64,000 bases of DNA from Physcia stellaris (GCA_018902385.1 JABSSW010000023.1:372001-436000); one strand, 5' to 3'; shown: positions 10,402-22,838, numbered from the stretch's first letter. Program-made: numbers and translations. The notes: a model not told the origin generated them from the sequence alone.

Positions 10402-11543
10402 CTAGACAGCGACTGACTGACTGCGTCCGCCTCTTCCGCCTCGTTGTCCTCCTCCTCCTCTTTGGGTTCCCTCGGTTGAAGTGCCATTGGTTTGCTTGTC
10501 GGTAAATCCATCGCCTCCACCCAAGGTAAGTGCCGCTGTCGCCAGCCTGTTCGATAGATCGATTTGTGTGCGTATGGTGTTCGCTAGGTATGATACGACC
10601 AGGACGTCTTGAATGTGGTTGTTGCTGCCTCAAGTTAGCATTCCTGTCACATTCACGGTTAGAATTACATACAAATCGCGTTCGATGTCCGCCGGGTCAA
10701 CTTTGGGCGCCAGTGCCAAGGCATTTAGCAAGAATTGACCCAGGACGCTCGACGGTGGCGCCTCCTCGTCCATCACAGCATCGACATACTTCGACACTCG
10801 ATCCAACATGGCCAGAACCTCCTCGATCGCTCGCTCCAGTGTCTCGATGTCTGTGAGGACATTTGCTGTCCTATCTGGCATATCTTTTGCCCCTGAAATT
10901 AATTCGAGCCCGCTCTTCTCGGCCTCTCCGTATCGTATCTCATGAGGTACAGGTATGAACGCGGCGCTGTCGTTCCTTCTCTCTTCGGTCGTGCCTACTG
11001 ACGCACTGATGTACGTCCTGGTCTCAATATCCTTCCCCGCCTCCGTACTGACGGTGAGATGTACGGCGGGATAGGGATACGTGCCTTCCTGAGCTCCAGC
11101 ATAGAAGTTCTGAATCAAAGCAGAAAAGGTGTTGAGCTCAGCAGAGGTCGCATACCACCCCACAAGAACCTCCTTGGGGTTCGCCTTCAGGTGTAGAGCT
11201 AGCATCTGCTTTTGATAGTCCATGTCGACTTCAACTTGCTCTTGGGTCTCGGTGTGGCCGACGGCGAAGCAATTCCGAATTTCGACTTCTTGGCCATCTT
11301 CACTGCGCACACCGAGGAGGGTGCCGATTACGCGCTCTTGATCGGCGTTGCGGCGGGTAGAGTGATCGAGGATGGAGAAGATGGCCTGAGTCTTCCTGTT
11401 AATCATGAAAGTCGTGCGATGTAGGGGATATGCTTGCGTACTTGTGGTTGTATTACGACGTTTAAGGGAGCGGTGGATGACTGTGCGCCCAGCTGCCCAC
11501 CCAGCGGTCGGGCGAGATGGAGGAAAGAGTCAGCGTCTGCCAT
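10402..11543 (-). CDS. eIF3f: Translation initiation factor eIF3 subunit F
   Basis: MPN (Mov34/PAD-1) domain subunit of eIF3, which acts in the cytosol on the 40S ribosome. Three exons: 11442-11543, 10673-11385 and 10402-10624, giving 345 aa. The N-terminus ends in NVVIQPQ and joins [20 protein letters not shown], the start of the MPN fold; [13 protein letters not shown] and [18 protein letters not shown] follow. The metal-binding JAMM residues are not evident as a full set, as expected for this non-catalytic MPN subunit. Exon 3 gives [20 protein letters not shown], the conserved C-terminal helix that contacts other eIF3 subunits, and ends in a Gly/Arg-rich tail ([14 protein letters not shown]). 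Introns are GT-AG. It starts 187 bp from the divergent UTP25 start, so the two probably share a promoter. Confidence 0.95.
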
Positions 11544-11730
11544 ATTGAGTAGACAGTAAAGGTATTGATCGAGTGTTCTCTCTCTGGCTGATATCGCAGG
11601 ATTGTTGTGATGCTATGACTGCATTTTTCGTCAACAATTCGGCGCTTTGGGTTGTGTGCTGCAAGATTTCACGCTAGAGGTCGGAAATGATCCGCGCTTT
11701 CTGCCCCACACAGATTTTCTGCGAATTCCA
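11544..11730. promoter_or_regulatory. Shared divergent promoter of eIF3f and UTP25
   Basis: Only 187 bp separate the start codons of the two oppositely oriented genes. Both are ribosome-related (initiation factor and 18S rRNA processing), so co-regulation is plausible. No specific factor site was identified. Confidence 0.5.
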
Positions 11731-14071
11731 ATGGCACCATTTGTGAGAGGTAAACGTGGAGCCCGCGGAAACAGTCAATTCGCCACAAGAGGAAAAAACC
11801 ATGGTCATGGTCCAAGTCGCGGAAGAGGAAGAAGCGGCTCCGCGACAAAAAATGGAGATAGATCGACTTTCTACGCTACTCGGGTTGAAGAGGAGGTCGC
11901 TGACGGTGCAGGTCCATCTTTGGAAGACCCGGCGACCTTGGATGACGAGAGTGTCTCGGATGTCTTAGATGATTCCGACAGCGATGTAGACTTAACGAAC
12001 GAGCGAACGGATACGAACCCATACAACACGCTGTTGCAATCGCTCAATGCTCAAAACGGGCCTTCCGAGAGAAAGAAGCGAAAGTTCGATAAAGAGATCA
12101 TCCAAGAGACATCTCTTTCTGGAAGCCATGAGAAGCGGCTCGATTTTCAAAATGGTCCTACGACCACTGAAGGGGATGGCGTAGACGGGAAAGGCGTGGA
12201 CGACCAACCTGATCCCGAAGAAGCAAATACTCCGGACGGAATTGAACAAGAGGTTGAGGAGGAGATTGAAGAGGGTGGGCTTCTAAGCCTGTCTTCATTG
12301 AGATCGTCTGACCCGTGTAGTTGCCATAGAGGATCCCTTTTCCCGGCACATCGCTGACCCCGAAGAGTCTCATCTGGCCAAGCGAATCGGACATATCAAA
12401 TCCGCCAAATTGAAAACTGTTAAGGTTGCCACGTCCTCAGAACTAGCATGCTCATTCACAGCATCCGAGGGGCTGGAATTCGATCAGGATATGTACAAGT
12501 CACTACCTCAAACCACACCAGCACTCCACGTAGGATCACTTCGCCACTAGTCAATGGGCTGCACTGACTTCCACTAGCTTAAGCAGAGACTTCAAAAGCC
12601 CGCTGAGGATATTTTGTCTGGATTGGGTAATGAACATAGAGTTCTTACAAGCCCAATATTTGACTATAAAGACTTACTATATGTTGAAAGGACGATACAC
12701 AACGCTGACACTTTAAGGAAATTGAGCAGTTTGCATGTGCTCAATCATCTGTACAAGACTAGAGATCGAGTCATCAAGAATAATGCAAGGTTGGCAAAAG
12801 AAAGCAATGAAGTCGATATGGAGTTCCGAGATCAAGGCTTTACACGTCCTAAGGTGCTTATCATTCTCCCAACCCGGCAAAATTGTGCTAAGTGGGTGGA
12901 AACGATTGTGTCTCTCTGCGAACCCGAACAACAAGAAAACCGGAAGAGACTACAAGACTCTTATACCAGGACCGAGGATAACCTATCTGAAGAAAAGCCA
13001 ATCGACTTCCAGGAATTGTTTGGTGGCAATGATGATGACATGTTCCGAGTCGGCTTGAAATTTACTCGGAAGACGATCAAGTATTTCTCCCAATTCTACA
13101 ATTCCGATATTATCTTTGCTAGCCCCTTGGGTCTTCGAATGGCTATCGGCACGGAGAATGACAAGAAACACGATCATGATTACTTGAGTTCCATTGAAAT
13201 TGTGATTGCCGATCAAGCCGACGCGCTTTCCATGCAGAATTGGGAACACATCGAATTCATCCTCGAACACCTCAATCTGCAACCAAAGGAGGCGCATGGT
13301 TGCGACTTTAGTCGCGTGAGGAACTGGTACCTGGACGGCAACGCCAGATACCTTCGACAGACTCTGATTTTCGCAGCCTTCAACTTCCCGGCGCTCAATC
13401 GACTTTACCTTCATCAAATGCTCAATGTTGCTGGAAAGATCAAATTGGCCAAGCAACACGAAGGAGCCATGCTTGAAATGGTCATCTCCGTCAAGCAGAC
13501 CTTCTCTCGCTTCGACTATATGAACCCTGTGTCAGAGCCAGACGATAGATTTGCCTACTTTAGCACAGCTATTGTGCCGATACTTACAAAGCATTCCACC
13601 CAGGGCATAACTGGTAAGCAAGGAATACTGGTGTACCTTCCTTCGTATGCGGATTTCGTACGTGTCAGAAACCATCTAGCCACTTCCTCCGCCGCGCAGA
13701 ATATATCTTTTGGATCCATTTCGGAGTACACCTCCGTTCGTGACGTTGCTCGAGCTCGTAGCCATTTCTTTACTGGACGACATTCGGTGCTGCTCTACAC
13801 GGAGCGGGCACATCACTTCAGGCGATACCACCTTCGTGGTGTCAAGAAAATCTTCATGTACGGACTCCCTGAGAATCCAATATTCTACAAAGAGGTTGTA
13901 GGTGGCTTTTTAGGATCCAGTATCCGGGCAGGGAAGACTAGCACTGGAGAAGCTGGCGTACGTAGCCTGTTCTCTAAGCTGGACGTTCTAAAGCTTGAAA
14001 GAATCGTGGGCTCCTCAAGGATGTCGTCCATGATTAGAGAGAAGGGTGGTGATACCTTCGACTTTGTCTAA
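11731..14071 (+). CDS. UTP25: U3 snoRNA-associated protein Utp25 (SSU processome)
   Basis: Nucleolar protein needed for early pre-rRNA cleavages that make 18S rRNA. Exons 11731-12274, 12330-12529 and 12578-14071 sum to 745 aa, near the family's usual size. The N-terminal third is disordered: Gly/Arg-rich, then acidic stretches, then a basic KKRKFDK. The second exon carries [20 protein letters not shown]. The conserved part begins with [12 protein letters not shown] and [15 protein letters not shown] and contains [54 protein letters not shown] and [17 protein letters not shown]. These are degenerate DEAD-helicase-like positions: ADQAD stands where DEAD would be and no P-loop is seen, as known for Utp25. 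The first intron uses a GTGGGC donor with a CTGAC branch. Confident. Confidence 0.95.
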
Positions 14072-14463
14072 TGTTTCTTTCCCTTGACATAGCATCGACA
14101 CAGTCTTAGAGCTGAGGTAGGGATAATTTGAAAAGGACTTGTCTCTCCAATAATTCTGAAGTAAAACTTCAATACCAGTCGGTCAGTCCACTAATATATT
14201 TACAGTCTCCCTTTGCCTCGTTGTAGTCTGATCAAAGACCGGACAACTCCATTATATCCAAAATCACATGTCAGGAAGTGCTTCGATTCACTTCAACCTC
14301 ATAAGTTCGACCTCAGAACAATTCGGTAACTTGGTCGCTCTGGTCTCTTTCAATACTTTGACTTCGAAAAGCACTTCCAACTAGTTATTCAACCTAATTC
14401 TGCAATTCTGATTACCCAGGTGTGGAGCTTTTCCTTACCTCCTGGACTTTGTATTTGATCAAA
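14072..14463. other. Intergenic region
   Basis: About 0.4 kb holding the UTP25 3' end and the promoter of the next plus-strand gene. A pyrimidine/AT-rich tract precedes the start; no other feature is seen. Confidence 0.5.
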
Positions 14464-16700
14464 ATGATTGCTGAATCGCCCCAACATGAGCAAGATATGG
14501 ATAAATTTGTGGACCTGGTCGTAAGTACGCTGATCCACAGATTCTGAGGATGCTCAGGCTGCCTGGTTTGAGAATTGGAAAATTCACCATGGGCTCACTC
14601 TCATACTCATGCTATGAATGTCACTGTGTGCTTTCTTACTCCAATAGTCTTGGCCAGGGTCGAGCCAGTCAAGCCAGTATACCCCAATGAAGGGGAGAAG
14701 TGGCCGAGTTGGGCAAGACATTGTAGAGTTCTTCGATCATTCTTCATTGACAAGAGTTCCGTCAGATAATTCATTACGTGGTGATGGGGCAATTTGGACT
14801 GATATCAAGGCTATTCCTGCAGGTCTCAGAGGTGAATATGGCCTGGTAACCCTTGACGATGTCCACACAATTGAGGGCCTTTTTGTCAACGGGATGGACC
14901 ATAAAGGTAGGCTCTCAAGGCCGGCAAGCCTGGATGGTGGTCTAGCGGTCTCTGAAACTTCTTCAAATTCGCCTTCTCGGGTAGACATACGGGCATCGTC
15001 TACTGGCACTTTTCTTACAGCCGTTGAACAGAGATTGCACTATGTCTCTCATGGACCCCCTCGACATGAGCTCGAGGCTACCACATCAGTAATTCAGGAA
15101 TCTCCTTACAAGAAACATCACGATCAACAAAATGCCCATGGTCAAGGCTCGTCAATGCTAGATCGCACAAACGCAGGTACGATATTCTCTCAAATTCATG
15201 GCACCTTTAGCTGAAGGTGTTCAAGTATCTCCTAGCCCCAGTCAAGCAATAGCCACTTTCCAGAGCGACCTTGCGAACGGTTCTTTCGGTTCATTTCAAT
15301 GTAATTCAGGTTCTTTCCGAATCCAAGATGACCAACTCAAGCGGCCAATATCGCCAGCTACGTACCAATTTAGTTCTTATTCAGAAAGCCGAATCGTAGC
15401 TTCACCCTCCCCGGCTGCTTGCATGAAAGGACACTCGAGCCCTTTGGCAGTCCCATCAACTCCGTTCGCAGCAGAGCCGCTCAATGAGGAGTTGTACTCG
15501 AGCGGTCTACCTCCAAGCGGTCACAATAAATTGCAAACTAGCTTTGCAGTGGACTCTCCCTATCCGGTTCAGACTCGTGTTTCCTGGCGTCTTGGAGACG
15601 AAGAAGGCTTAGAATCTCCGACCACAGAAAATGACAAGAATCGGCAGCGATTTATTGACTGGGTCAGCTCGGTCCCAGAGAAATCCTTCTCTGACGAGGA
15701 GCTATGTACAAAGCAGATGCAGGAGCAAAAGTCGGGTATAGAGAAGCATACCAATGAAGACCAGGTGGCTAATGAAGAGGGGGATGGGAATAATGAGAGG
15801 TGTGATGCAGAGAAGAATTCCGCCTTCGAAAGGTTCTGGTCCAAGGCTGAGACAAAGACAATAAGTCCAGGCTTTTTCAGTCCAGCGAAGGGTCATTTCA
15901 GTCCCCCAACGAGCCCAGATTTACAGCTTCAGGCCGTTACAGCAACGCCTAGTACTGCTCACAGCCATCATGCGGGGAAGAGTTCAGTATGCGAGTCTTG
16001 TTTGACAGCGGACTCCGAGGACTCGGACCTCTACTGGTTGTCAAAGGCCCCCGAGCGCGATCTCTACAATGAGGAGATCGCCCGAACTGCCCACCGAGAC
16101 AGTTTACCAAAAAGATCTGTTTCAACAGTACAGAGGATCAAGCACTCACCCGGTCCACTTCATCAGTCAAAGGTGAGCCAACAGCTCTCCAGCAGCTCAT
16201 TCCCTTCCGATCTCTCCTCTGGAGAACTCGTACTCGGTCCAGTTAAACAATTAAACGCATCCGTTTCACTCAACCACTTGCGCCTAGCACCCATTTCGAA
16301 GACGCCCGCATTTGACGACCACCTACACCCAGCACAAAGGGCCAACTCCTACTTCAATCCATCTGACAATGTGGATGATGGCGTCACTCTAGTGCCTCAG
16401 CCTCAGGGGGTCAATACAAGATTCCCCGATCATGCACCAAGTCAATATCTCTATTCCATGGTTGAGGAAGCACCACGTCTGAGTCGTGATTTCGCGAAGA
16501 GCCCCATGCGCGCTGAGTTTGCTGAGATGGCCAAGGAGAAGAGCACAAAGGCTGTGCTGAAGAAGGTAAGGACCTTACACTAGCTTACTTGAGTGTGTGA
16601 TCTAACATGCGAATAGACATACAAGGGTGCTAAGCATGGTGTGAGGAAGTTTCTGGGTCGTGGAACAGGTAGAAAAGAGTTGAATTGCTTTGTCAAGTAG
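14464..16700 (+). CDS. Unrecognised Ser/Pro-rich protein, 674 aa
   Basis: Four exons: 14464-14520, 14648-15176, 15211-16565 and 16617-16700, phases fully consistent. I recognise no domain. The start (MIAESPQHEQDMDKFVDLV) is short and acidic. Most of the protein is predicted disordered, rich in Ser, Pro, Thr and acidic residues, with many SP/TP sites (FFSPAKGHFSPPTSPDLQ, SPATYQFSSY) that would suit proline-directed kinases. A moderately structured block around RFIDWVSSVPEKSFSDEEL and FERFWSKAETKT lies in the middle. The C-terminus is basic (STKAVLKKTYKGAKHGVRKF, then LGRGTGRKEL) and may bind membrane lipid or nucleic acid. No signal peptide or membrane helix. A regulatory or scaffold protein is a guess. 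Confidence 0.75.
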
Positions 16701-17307
16701 ATATTTGTATGGAGTCTGATCTAAGGACACGAGTCGTCGATCCTAGGTATAGAATGCAGGATAGTCCATGGCAGAACCAGCTTGCTACTCAATGGGAATT
16801 GGTGTCCTTGCCCCTTTTCCGATACAGGCAACTTATAAATCTACTTCTTCTGTGACTATACCTCACCTCAAGACTTATGAAGCTGTGTGGCACTGTTTCC
16901 ATTTTTCCACATAGTGTTTTCTAATAGTCATATCATGAAGGCCATGAGATGCTCCAAATAATTAGCTGCAATGGTTCTTTCCCAGGTTCAGGGTGCTATG
17001 GAAGAGTTCTATGGGGCTTTGATCGGTGCATTCAGGGCCATGCATGTGATTCAGTCAACCAATTAATTGGAAACAAATTTCGGAAGCATTTCCATAAGTA
17101 AGTAAGCGGGTGAGCTCGGTGAGCTAGGTTTCTGGCAGGCGATGATTGCAGATCAGTCCTCGGTACATCGAGACGGGAGTGAACGAATCCTGCACACGAC
17201 CCATGTGGGGGAGGCGGATGTCTCCCGGCTTAGAAGGTATTTATGGGTGATCGACATGCACTTGATGATTGAAACTTATATTTGAGTGCTCATAGCAATC
17301 ACCCACA
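16701..17307. other. Intergenic region
   Basis: About 0.6 kb between two plus-strand genes; 3' end of one and promoter of the next. No gene, repeat or RNA is supported. Confidence 0.5.
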
Positions 17308-18303
17308 ATGTCGCCACCATCAGCCGTTGAACCTCAAACAAATGGCCACTCGAAGCCTTCAGCGGATGCTACGCATGAGCCTGGGCTGTCCGAGACCCAA
17401 GCAAAAGTGCAGATGCCCAAGTTCCCGAGTCCTCCCAAATTCACTGATAAGTACGAAGAGAGAGACTATCTGAAAGGCAGGCTCGCTGCTGCGTTTCGCA
17501 TTTTCGGTATGATATCTCTCCTGCCGACCCCATCTCTTGCGCCTCAATTGATAATTCCTTCCTTTAAGGGAAATATGGCTTCGACGAGGGCGTCGCTGGG
17601 CACATTACGCTCCGCGATCCTGTAGACCCAAAAACATTCTGGGTCAATCCGTTTGGTGTGTCCTTTTCACTCATCAAGAAAAGCGATCTCATCCAGGTCG
17701 ACCACAAAGGGCAGGTCATCGACGGTGGAGATGTGAGGTTGTTGAATGCTGCCGCATTCATGATTCACGGTGCCGTGCACGAGGCGAGACCAGATGTGAT
17801 GTGCGCAGCTCATAGCCATAGCATCTACGGTCGGACATTCTGCGCACTGGGTAGAAAATTGGATATCATAACGCAAGACGCCTGCTCATTCCACGATGCA
17901 CGCTAGCCGAGACCACTTTCAAAGCATACAGCTGATGATACAGTAGGACCATGTATTGTACGAGAGCTTCAATGGTATCGTCTTGGCTGAGAAAGAGGGC
18001 AAAGACATCGCAGCATGTCTTGGAAACAAGAAGGCGGCGTTGCTCCAGAACCATGGACTTTTGACTGTAGGACAAACGGTAGAGGCTGCGGTCTTCTGGT
18101 TCATCAGCCTGGAGAAATGCTGTCAAGCGCAGCTGATGGCTGACGCAGCGGCGGGGGGAAGGGGCCATGAGACTGTGAAGATCGATCCAGAAGATGCAGC
18201 TTTCACCTACAAGACTATTGGGACGCCGGGGGCAGGATGGTTTAGTGCGAAACCTTTATTCGACTTGATCGAGAAAGAGTGCAATGCGGAGTATTTGCAG
18301 TGA
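17308..18303 (+). CDS. Class II aldolase/adducin domain protein
   Basis: Exons 17308-17506, 17569-17897 and 17947-18303 give 294 aa. After a disordered leader (to about residue 45), the class II aldolase fold begins at RDYLKGRLAAAFRIFGKYGF and continues through DEGVAGHITLRDP and FWVNPFGVSFSLIKKSDLI. Zinc-ligand histidines are visible in CAAHSHSIYG and in ALLQNHGLLTVG. Related bacterial enzymes cleave sugar phosphates such as fuculose-1-phosphate; adducins keep the fold without catalysis. The metal histidines here suggest an active enzyme, but the substrate is unknown. No targeting signal is obvious, so it is probably cytosolic. The second intron (17898-17946) starts with GC instead of GT; without its removal the frame stops within a few codons, and removing it restores FHD-DHVLYESF. 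Confidence 0.88.
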
Positions 18304-18793
18304 AAGGGGGCAGTTGACTGAGTGAAGAATGGGAAAAAGCTGTTATGGTGGCACTTTTGGTATATAGGTTGGTGGTTATCTAAATACGATGCCTCAGTTG
18401 AGATATTTCGAAACACGATACAAAGGAAATTCTTGATCCCTCGAACCTGGAAGATTATTGGAATGGAATGGAGGAATTGGGATCGTTTGCTCGCCTCGGT
18501 AATGAAAAGATTGAATTTCATTTTAGCTCGTGTAAAGAAACAAGATCAATTGGATTGAACATTTTGATCTCCTTGGCGGACAGGGGAGTAATCACGCATC
18601 ATCTTCAACTTCATCCACCATCTGATTCCTCTTGGGTACATGTAGTCGCTCCTTTTCAATCAAGTTGTGGAGGGGGGCTTTGTTTCGTGAGGCCACTGAG
18701 CCACCGACTGACTAAGCAAGTCTCGCCATCTTCAACCTCTCGAACCTCTTGATCGCGGTCTGGATCGCCCCATAACCCTCTTCCGCCAGCAAT
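18304..18793. other. Intergenic region
   Basis: About 0.5 kb between the aldolase-like gene and the mannosyltransferase gene, same strand. Nothing beyond expected 3' end and promoter sequence is seen. Confidence 0.5.
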
Positions 18794-20249
18794 ATGCTGC
18801 TTCCTAAGGGCGGAGTGACATGGAAATCGACAAAAGCTAGAATACCACCTTCGAGAGCAATAATACACTACCTCACCCGCTCACGGCTTCTTGTATACAT
18901 CGGCGCTGCCGTCATATTCATAATATTATGGAGCGGTCTGAGTACATCCTCGTCAAAGATGAACAAGTAAGAAGAGATCGCAATTGTAATGAGGCCTCAG
19001 TGTACTGATGGTTGGTTGTTGCCTACAGATATTACTGCTGGGGTCCGGCAAAGCCTCCAATAGACATGGATCCAAACGAACATGCACGATGGCATGCGCA
19101 CATGCAAACCCCCGTACTCTTCAATCATCATGCACCTGTGGAAGTTGATTCGCAAACCATACAGAGAGTCGACCTCAACCCAATTATGTCTACGCCTAGA
19201 GCAGTAGTCAATGAGGAACGAGTCTTGATCCTTACACCACTCAAAAACGCCGCGTATTTTCTCAACAAGTACTTCGATCTCCTTTCCGAGCTTTCCTATC
19301 CTCATCATCTGATCGACTTGGCTTTTCTCGTCAGCGACTCAACGGACGACACATTGGCAGTCTTATCGTCGGAGCTCGACAGGGTACAAAAACGAACAGA
19401 CAAAGTGCCTTTCCACAGCGCGATGATTGTAGAGAAGGATTTTGGCATCTCGTTAAGCATGGATATCGCGGAGAGGCACGCTTTCAAAGCCCAAGGACCT
19501 CGGAGGAAAGCAATCGCAAGAGCCAGGAATTACCTCCTATATACCGCGCTGAAGCCAGAGCATTCGTGGGTATATTGGAGGGATGTGGATATTCAAGACA
19601 GCCCCAGTAAAATTCTTGAAGACTTTATGGACCATAATAAGGATATCTTAGTCCCAAGTAGGCAATTCCTAAGCTTATTCGATGGTTGCATAAAGCTGAC
19701 AATGCAATCAGATATTTGGTTCCACCGGTACGAGGGAGGTCGGGATATTGAAGGCAAATGTGAGTGATCAAATCAACAGCAAGGACGAGCCCAAGCTTCT
19801 AACTGTTTTAGTTGACTACAATTCATGGCAGGAGACCGATCAAGGCCGCAAACTCGCGGCTTCCCTCGACAAAGATACCATTTTAGCAGAAGGCTACAAA
19901 GAATACTTCACAGGACGCGAGTACCTCGCAAAAATCGGTGACTGGCGAAACAACAAAGACGACGAAGTAGAGCTTGACGGCATAGGAGGAGTCAACATAC
20001 TAGTCAAGGCCGATGTTCACAGATCAGGTACGGAAATTGGCTACTCGCGGGATCTTAAGATATCGCTAACGCTACCTAATAGGCATTAACTTCCCCTGCT
20101 ATGCATTCGAGAACCAGGCGGAAACGGAAGGCTTTGCCAAAATGGCCAAGAGAGCGGGATACCAAGTTGTCGGCTTACCGAACTACGTGGTTTGGCATAT
20201 TGACACAGACGAAAAGCGCGGCAATCTCGGAGGGAGGCCGGCTTATTGA
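18794..20249 (+). CDS. MNN9: Mannan polymerase complex subunit Mnn9-like (Anp1 family, GT62)
   Basis: Golgi alpha-1,6-mannosyltransferase subunit that extends the N-glycan outer chain. Five exons: 18794-18966, 19029-19657, 19712-19759, 19812-20027 and 20083-20249, giving 410 aa. A type II topology is clear: a basic cytosolic tail (KARIPPSRAIIHYLTRSR), one membrane helix (LLVYIGAAVIFIILWSGL), then the lumenal domain. That domain shows ERVLILTPLKNAAYFLNKYF, LVSDSTDDTL, the metal-binding DxD in WVYWRDVDI, IWFHRYEGGRDIEGKFDYNS and the highly conserved INFPCYAFENQAETEGFAKM followed by LPNYVVWHID. All introns are GT-AG with consistent phase. Paralogues Van1 and Anp1 share the fold; the spacing and end best fit Mnn9. 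Confident at family level. Confidence 0.95.
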
Positions 20250-20689
20250 TCGATTCTTAAGTCCAGCCTTAGTCCACCAACTGACCGTAGGTTGGGCGTT
20301 CCCAAACCATGTGTGGGAATACATCTCGCCTGCACTATGATCCTAGCGGGTAACCGCAAGACCTGCCTCCGTCGGTCCATCTTATTACCATCCTACTACG
20401 AAAACACATCTCCAGGCGTTGCGGCGAGCTTCTCAATTTGTAAAGATTAGCCTTTCTCATCAGCATCCACCTGGACCGCGCTGGCGTTGCGCAGCCTATC
20501 CGGTGATATCGGGAGTGTTGAGGACTTTTGTGTACATAAATTACGTTGGCGAGAAGCAGATGATCAAGAAGAGTCACGATCCTTAGGTCAATTTGCATCA
20601 GACACCGGAAAAGGAGACGATAATGGATGAGTGAATGGTGCTCATAAATGCTAATAACACATGCAGGCCTGGCTTCCTGTTTATCCTGT
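20250..20689. other. Tail-to-tail intergenic region
   Basis: About 0.44 kb between converging stops of the mannosyltransferase and SPF45 genes; presumably both 3' untranslated regions. No other feature. Confidence 0.5.
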
Positions 20690-22556
20690 TTAGATGTAGA
20701 TATCGTTTGCAAATTTGTCCGCATCAAAGAACTTGGCTGTAATGATATTACCGTTGAAGATCCTTCCTTCAAGAGCATTGACGGCCTGAAAGACGTCAGT
20801 CATCTGGATAGAATAGAAAAAGGAATGTATCGCGCTTACCCTCAGTGCGGACAGTTGACTAGTGAATTTCACAAAGACAGGCGGTGCAGACGGGAAAGCT
20901 CGATCAATGAAGACTCGCTCCACACGACCATACTGACGATCATTAGCCAAGAGCCCAATATCGCAGCTCAACGAGCGACTCACCTTCTCTCCACACTCCT
21001 CACCAATTTCCTGCATCAAATCACCACTGGCCAGCTCTTCATCAAGGTCCAGTCCATCAATCATCCCTTTCAGAACTATCACTTCACTCATAGCCCCAAA
21101 TTTCCCTTCCTCATTCCCATCCCCTTTCCCGCCTTTTTTCTTCCCACCAATAATCTTACCCATGCCTCCGGGCCCGACAAACCCGCCGCCTTCTGCATCA
21201 GGCTTCTTTTTCTGCTTCTCTACCTGCACGCGTAAGGGATTAACGATACCCGAGCTGTTTGCGCCGAGCCCAGAGCCCTTAGTCCAACCATATTTCGACA
21301 TGAGGCGTTCGGCAAATCCTTTTTGACCCGGACGTAGCGACCGGGGAGCGTCAAAGGGGCTTCGGGATCTGCCTCTTCAGTCTCGAGAGCAGTTGCAAGC
21401 TCGGCTTCAGATCTGGGAAGCTCAGGTGGCGCGGCTGGTAGGTTGTAGCGAACAGGAGCGCGGGAGATGCTTGCTTGAGGTGCCTTGACCGGAGCTTGTA
21501 AGGGTGGGGGAGGTGGACGAGCCTGCTCGATGTCGGATGTTGGCGGGGGTGGAGGAGGTGGTGGTGGAGGCGAGAAAGGCTGTTGTACAGGTGATGGAGG
21601 CCGTTCAACCTGTCTGGCCATCTGTGAAAGGCGCATGCGTCTTGCATAGGCATCTTCACCAGTAGGGTCATCATGGACCTCGACGGGAGGTGGAGGTGGA
21701 GTCTCGTTCAGGGAAGCCGGTGGTGCGAAGGACATACCAGGCGGTGCAAATTGCTCTTCATCAAATCAGCATTAAGACCAGGTGTCCATGTGGAAACCAC
21801 TTACTGTTCATCTGTGGTCTGAAGCGTTCTCCTTCACTTTCACTATCGCTGCTTCGCCGACGTGTCATTCTATGAGCATATAATCTATCCTTCCACTCTC
21901 TGATCTCTGCAATCTTCTCGTCACTATTCTTGTACTCTTCATAGCTGTTGGGTCGTGAGGGATCATAGATGTCATCCCAGTTCTGGGGAATATGCGTGTC
22001 CTCCTTGTTCTTTTTCCGCTTCTTACGCCCGCCTCTCTGGCGCTTTTCTGCACCATAGAACCCATTGACATCGTCATCGTTCTCTGCGGTCCAGTCGGCA
22101 AGACTAGTTTTCACAGGGGCTTTGGCTGGGGCTACTGGCACTGTTGGCCCTTCAGGAGGTGTCGCTGCCGCCGGTGAAATACCGATGCTCTGCGATGCTG
22201 ACTTCTGAGCATTGGGTTTAGGCTTCGGCTTCTGGGTAGCAAGCTGCGGTCGCTTTGTAGGTTGAAACCTTAAGGAAGCTATTCAATGCAGAGAAAACGC
22301 AGAGAAATGGTGAGCCAATCCGATTCGCACAGGTACCATGACCTCAAAGAGGGGCAGATGCTTAACTACCGGCACTTAGCTGCTGTTTCTGAGATGCCTC
22401 ATCTGGCTGAGACTGATCTCCGCCCGTCTTGTTGAAGAGGACTGGCGCTTTTGAGATGGTGCCCGGTGCTCCTGAGCTGTTTGAGGAGGGGTCAAGGAGG
22501 TTTGCGTAAAGTGAGAGTCCAGCCCTTTGTGGCTTAGGGGGGCCGTTAGAAGCCAT
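20690..22556 (-). CDS. SPF45: Splicing factor SPF45/RBM17-like (G-patch and RRM), apparent frameshift
   Basis: Nuclear splicing/DNA-damage factor of the SPF45/DRT111 family. Exons: 22370-22556, 21805-22278, 20984-21755, 20840-20932 and 20690-20785. Landmarks in order: MASNGPPKPQRAGLSLYANL; basic patch GGRKKRKKNKED with IPQNWDDIYDPSRPNSYEEY; a poly-Pro segment; the G-patch (KYGWTKGSGLGANSSGIVNP, then LRVQVEKQKKKPD); and a C-terminal U2AF-homology-type RRM (YGRVERVFIDRAFP, VFVKFTSQLSALRAVNALEG, RIFNGNIITAKFFD). The summed length is one base short of a whole frame. The break lies at a CCCC run (GGGG at 21343-21346 on the plus strand) between PEAPLTL and RSLRPGQKGFAERLM, and I see no intron that bridges it. 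One more C would restore the frame. This is either an assembly error or a recent mutation that removes the G-patch and RRM. Confidence 0.9.
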
Positions 22557-22838
22557 GCTTTCGAAGGGATTGAAGAAGCTGTCGTGTAATCCGAGTCGGA
22601 GCCTTGTTGCTCGACGATTAAGAGCTGATACAAGCTTGTAATATTACGAGCGGTATCAAAATATTAGCGCCAGATCTTAAAAGCCGAATGTAAAAGCCGA
22701 AGGGTTTTCTGAAATCCAACGTCATTGCTCCAATGCCTGCAAATCGGAGAACGAACGCGTCGAAAGACGCCGACGTTCCAGATACTTTTGTGACAACCTC
22801 TACCTTTGTTAGACGTCCCTATTCTCGGATGTGCAACA
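22557..22838. promoter_or_regulatory. Divergent promoter of SPF45 and the peroxisomal CoA synthetase
   Basis: 282 bp between opposed start codons. Contains 5' untranslated sequence and promoter elements for both genes; no specific site recognised. Confidence 0.4.

Noticed and set aside
20648-21235. Plus-strand open frame of 195 codons
   Set aside because: It is antisense to conserved G-patch/RRM exons of SPF45 and has low-complexity content.
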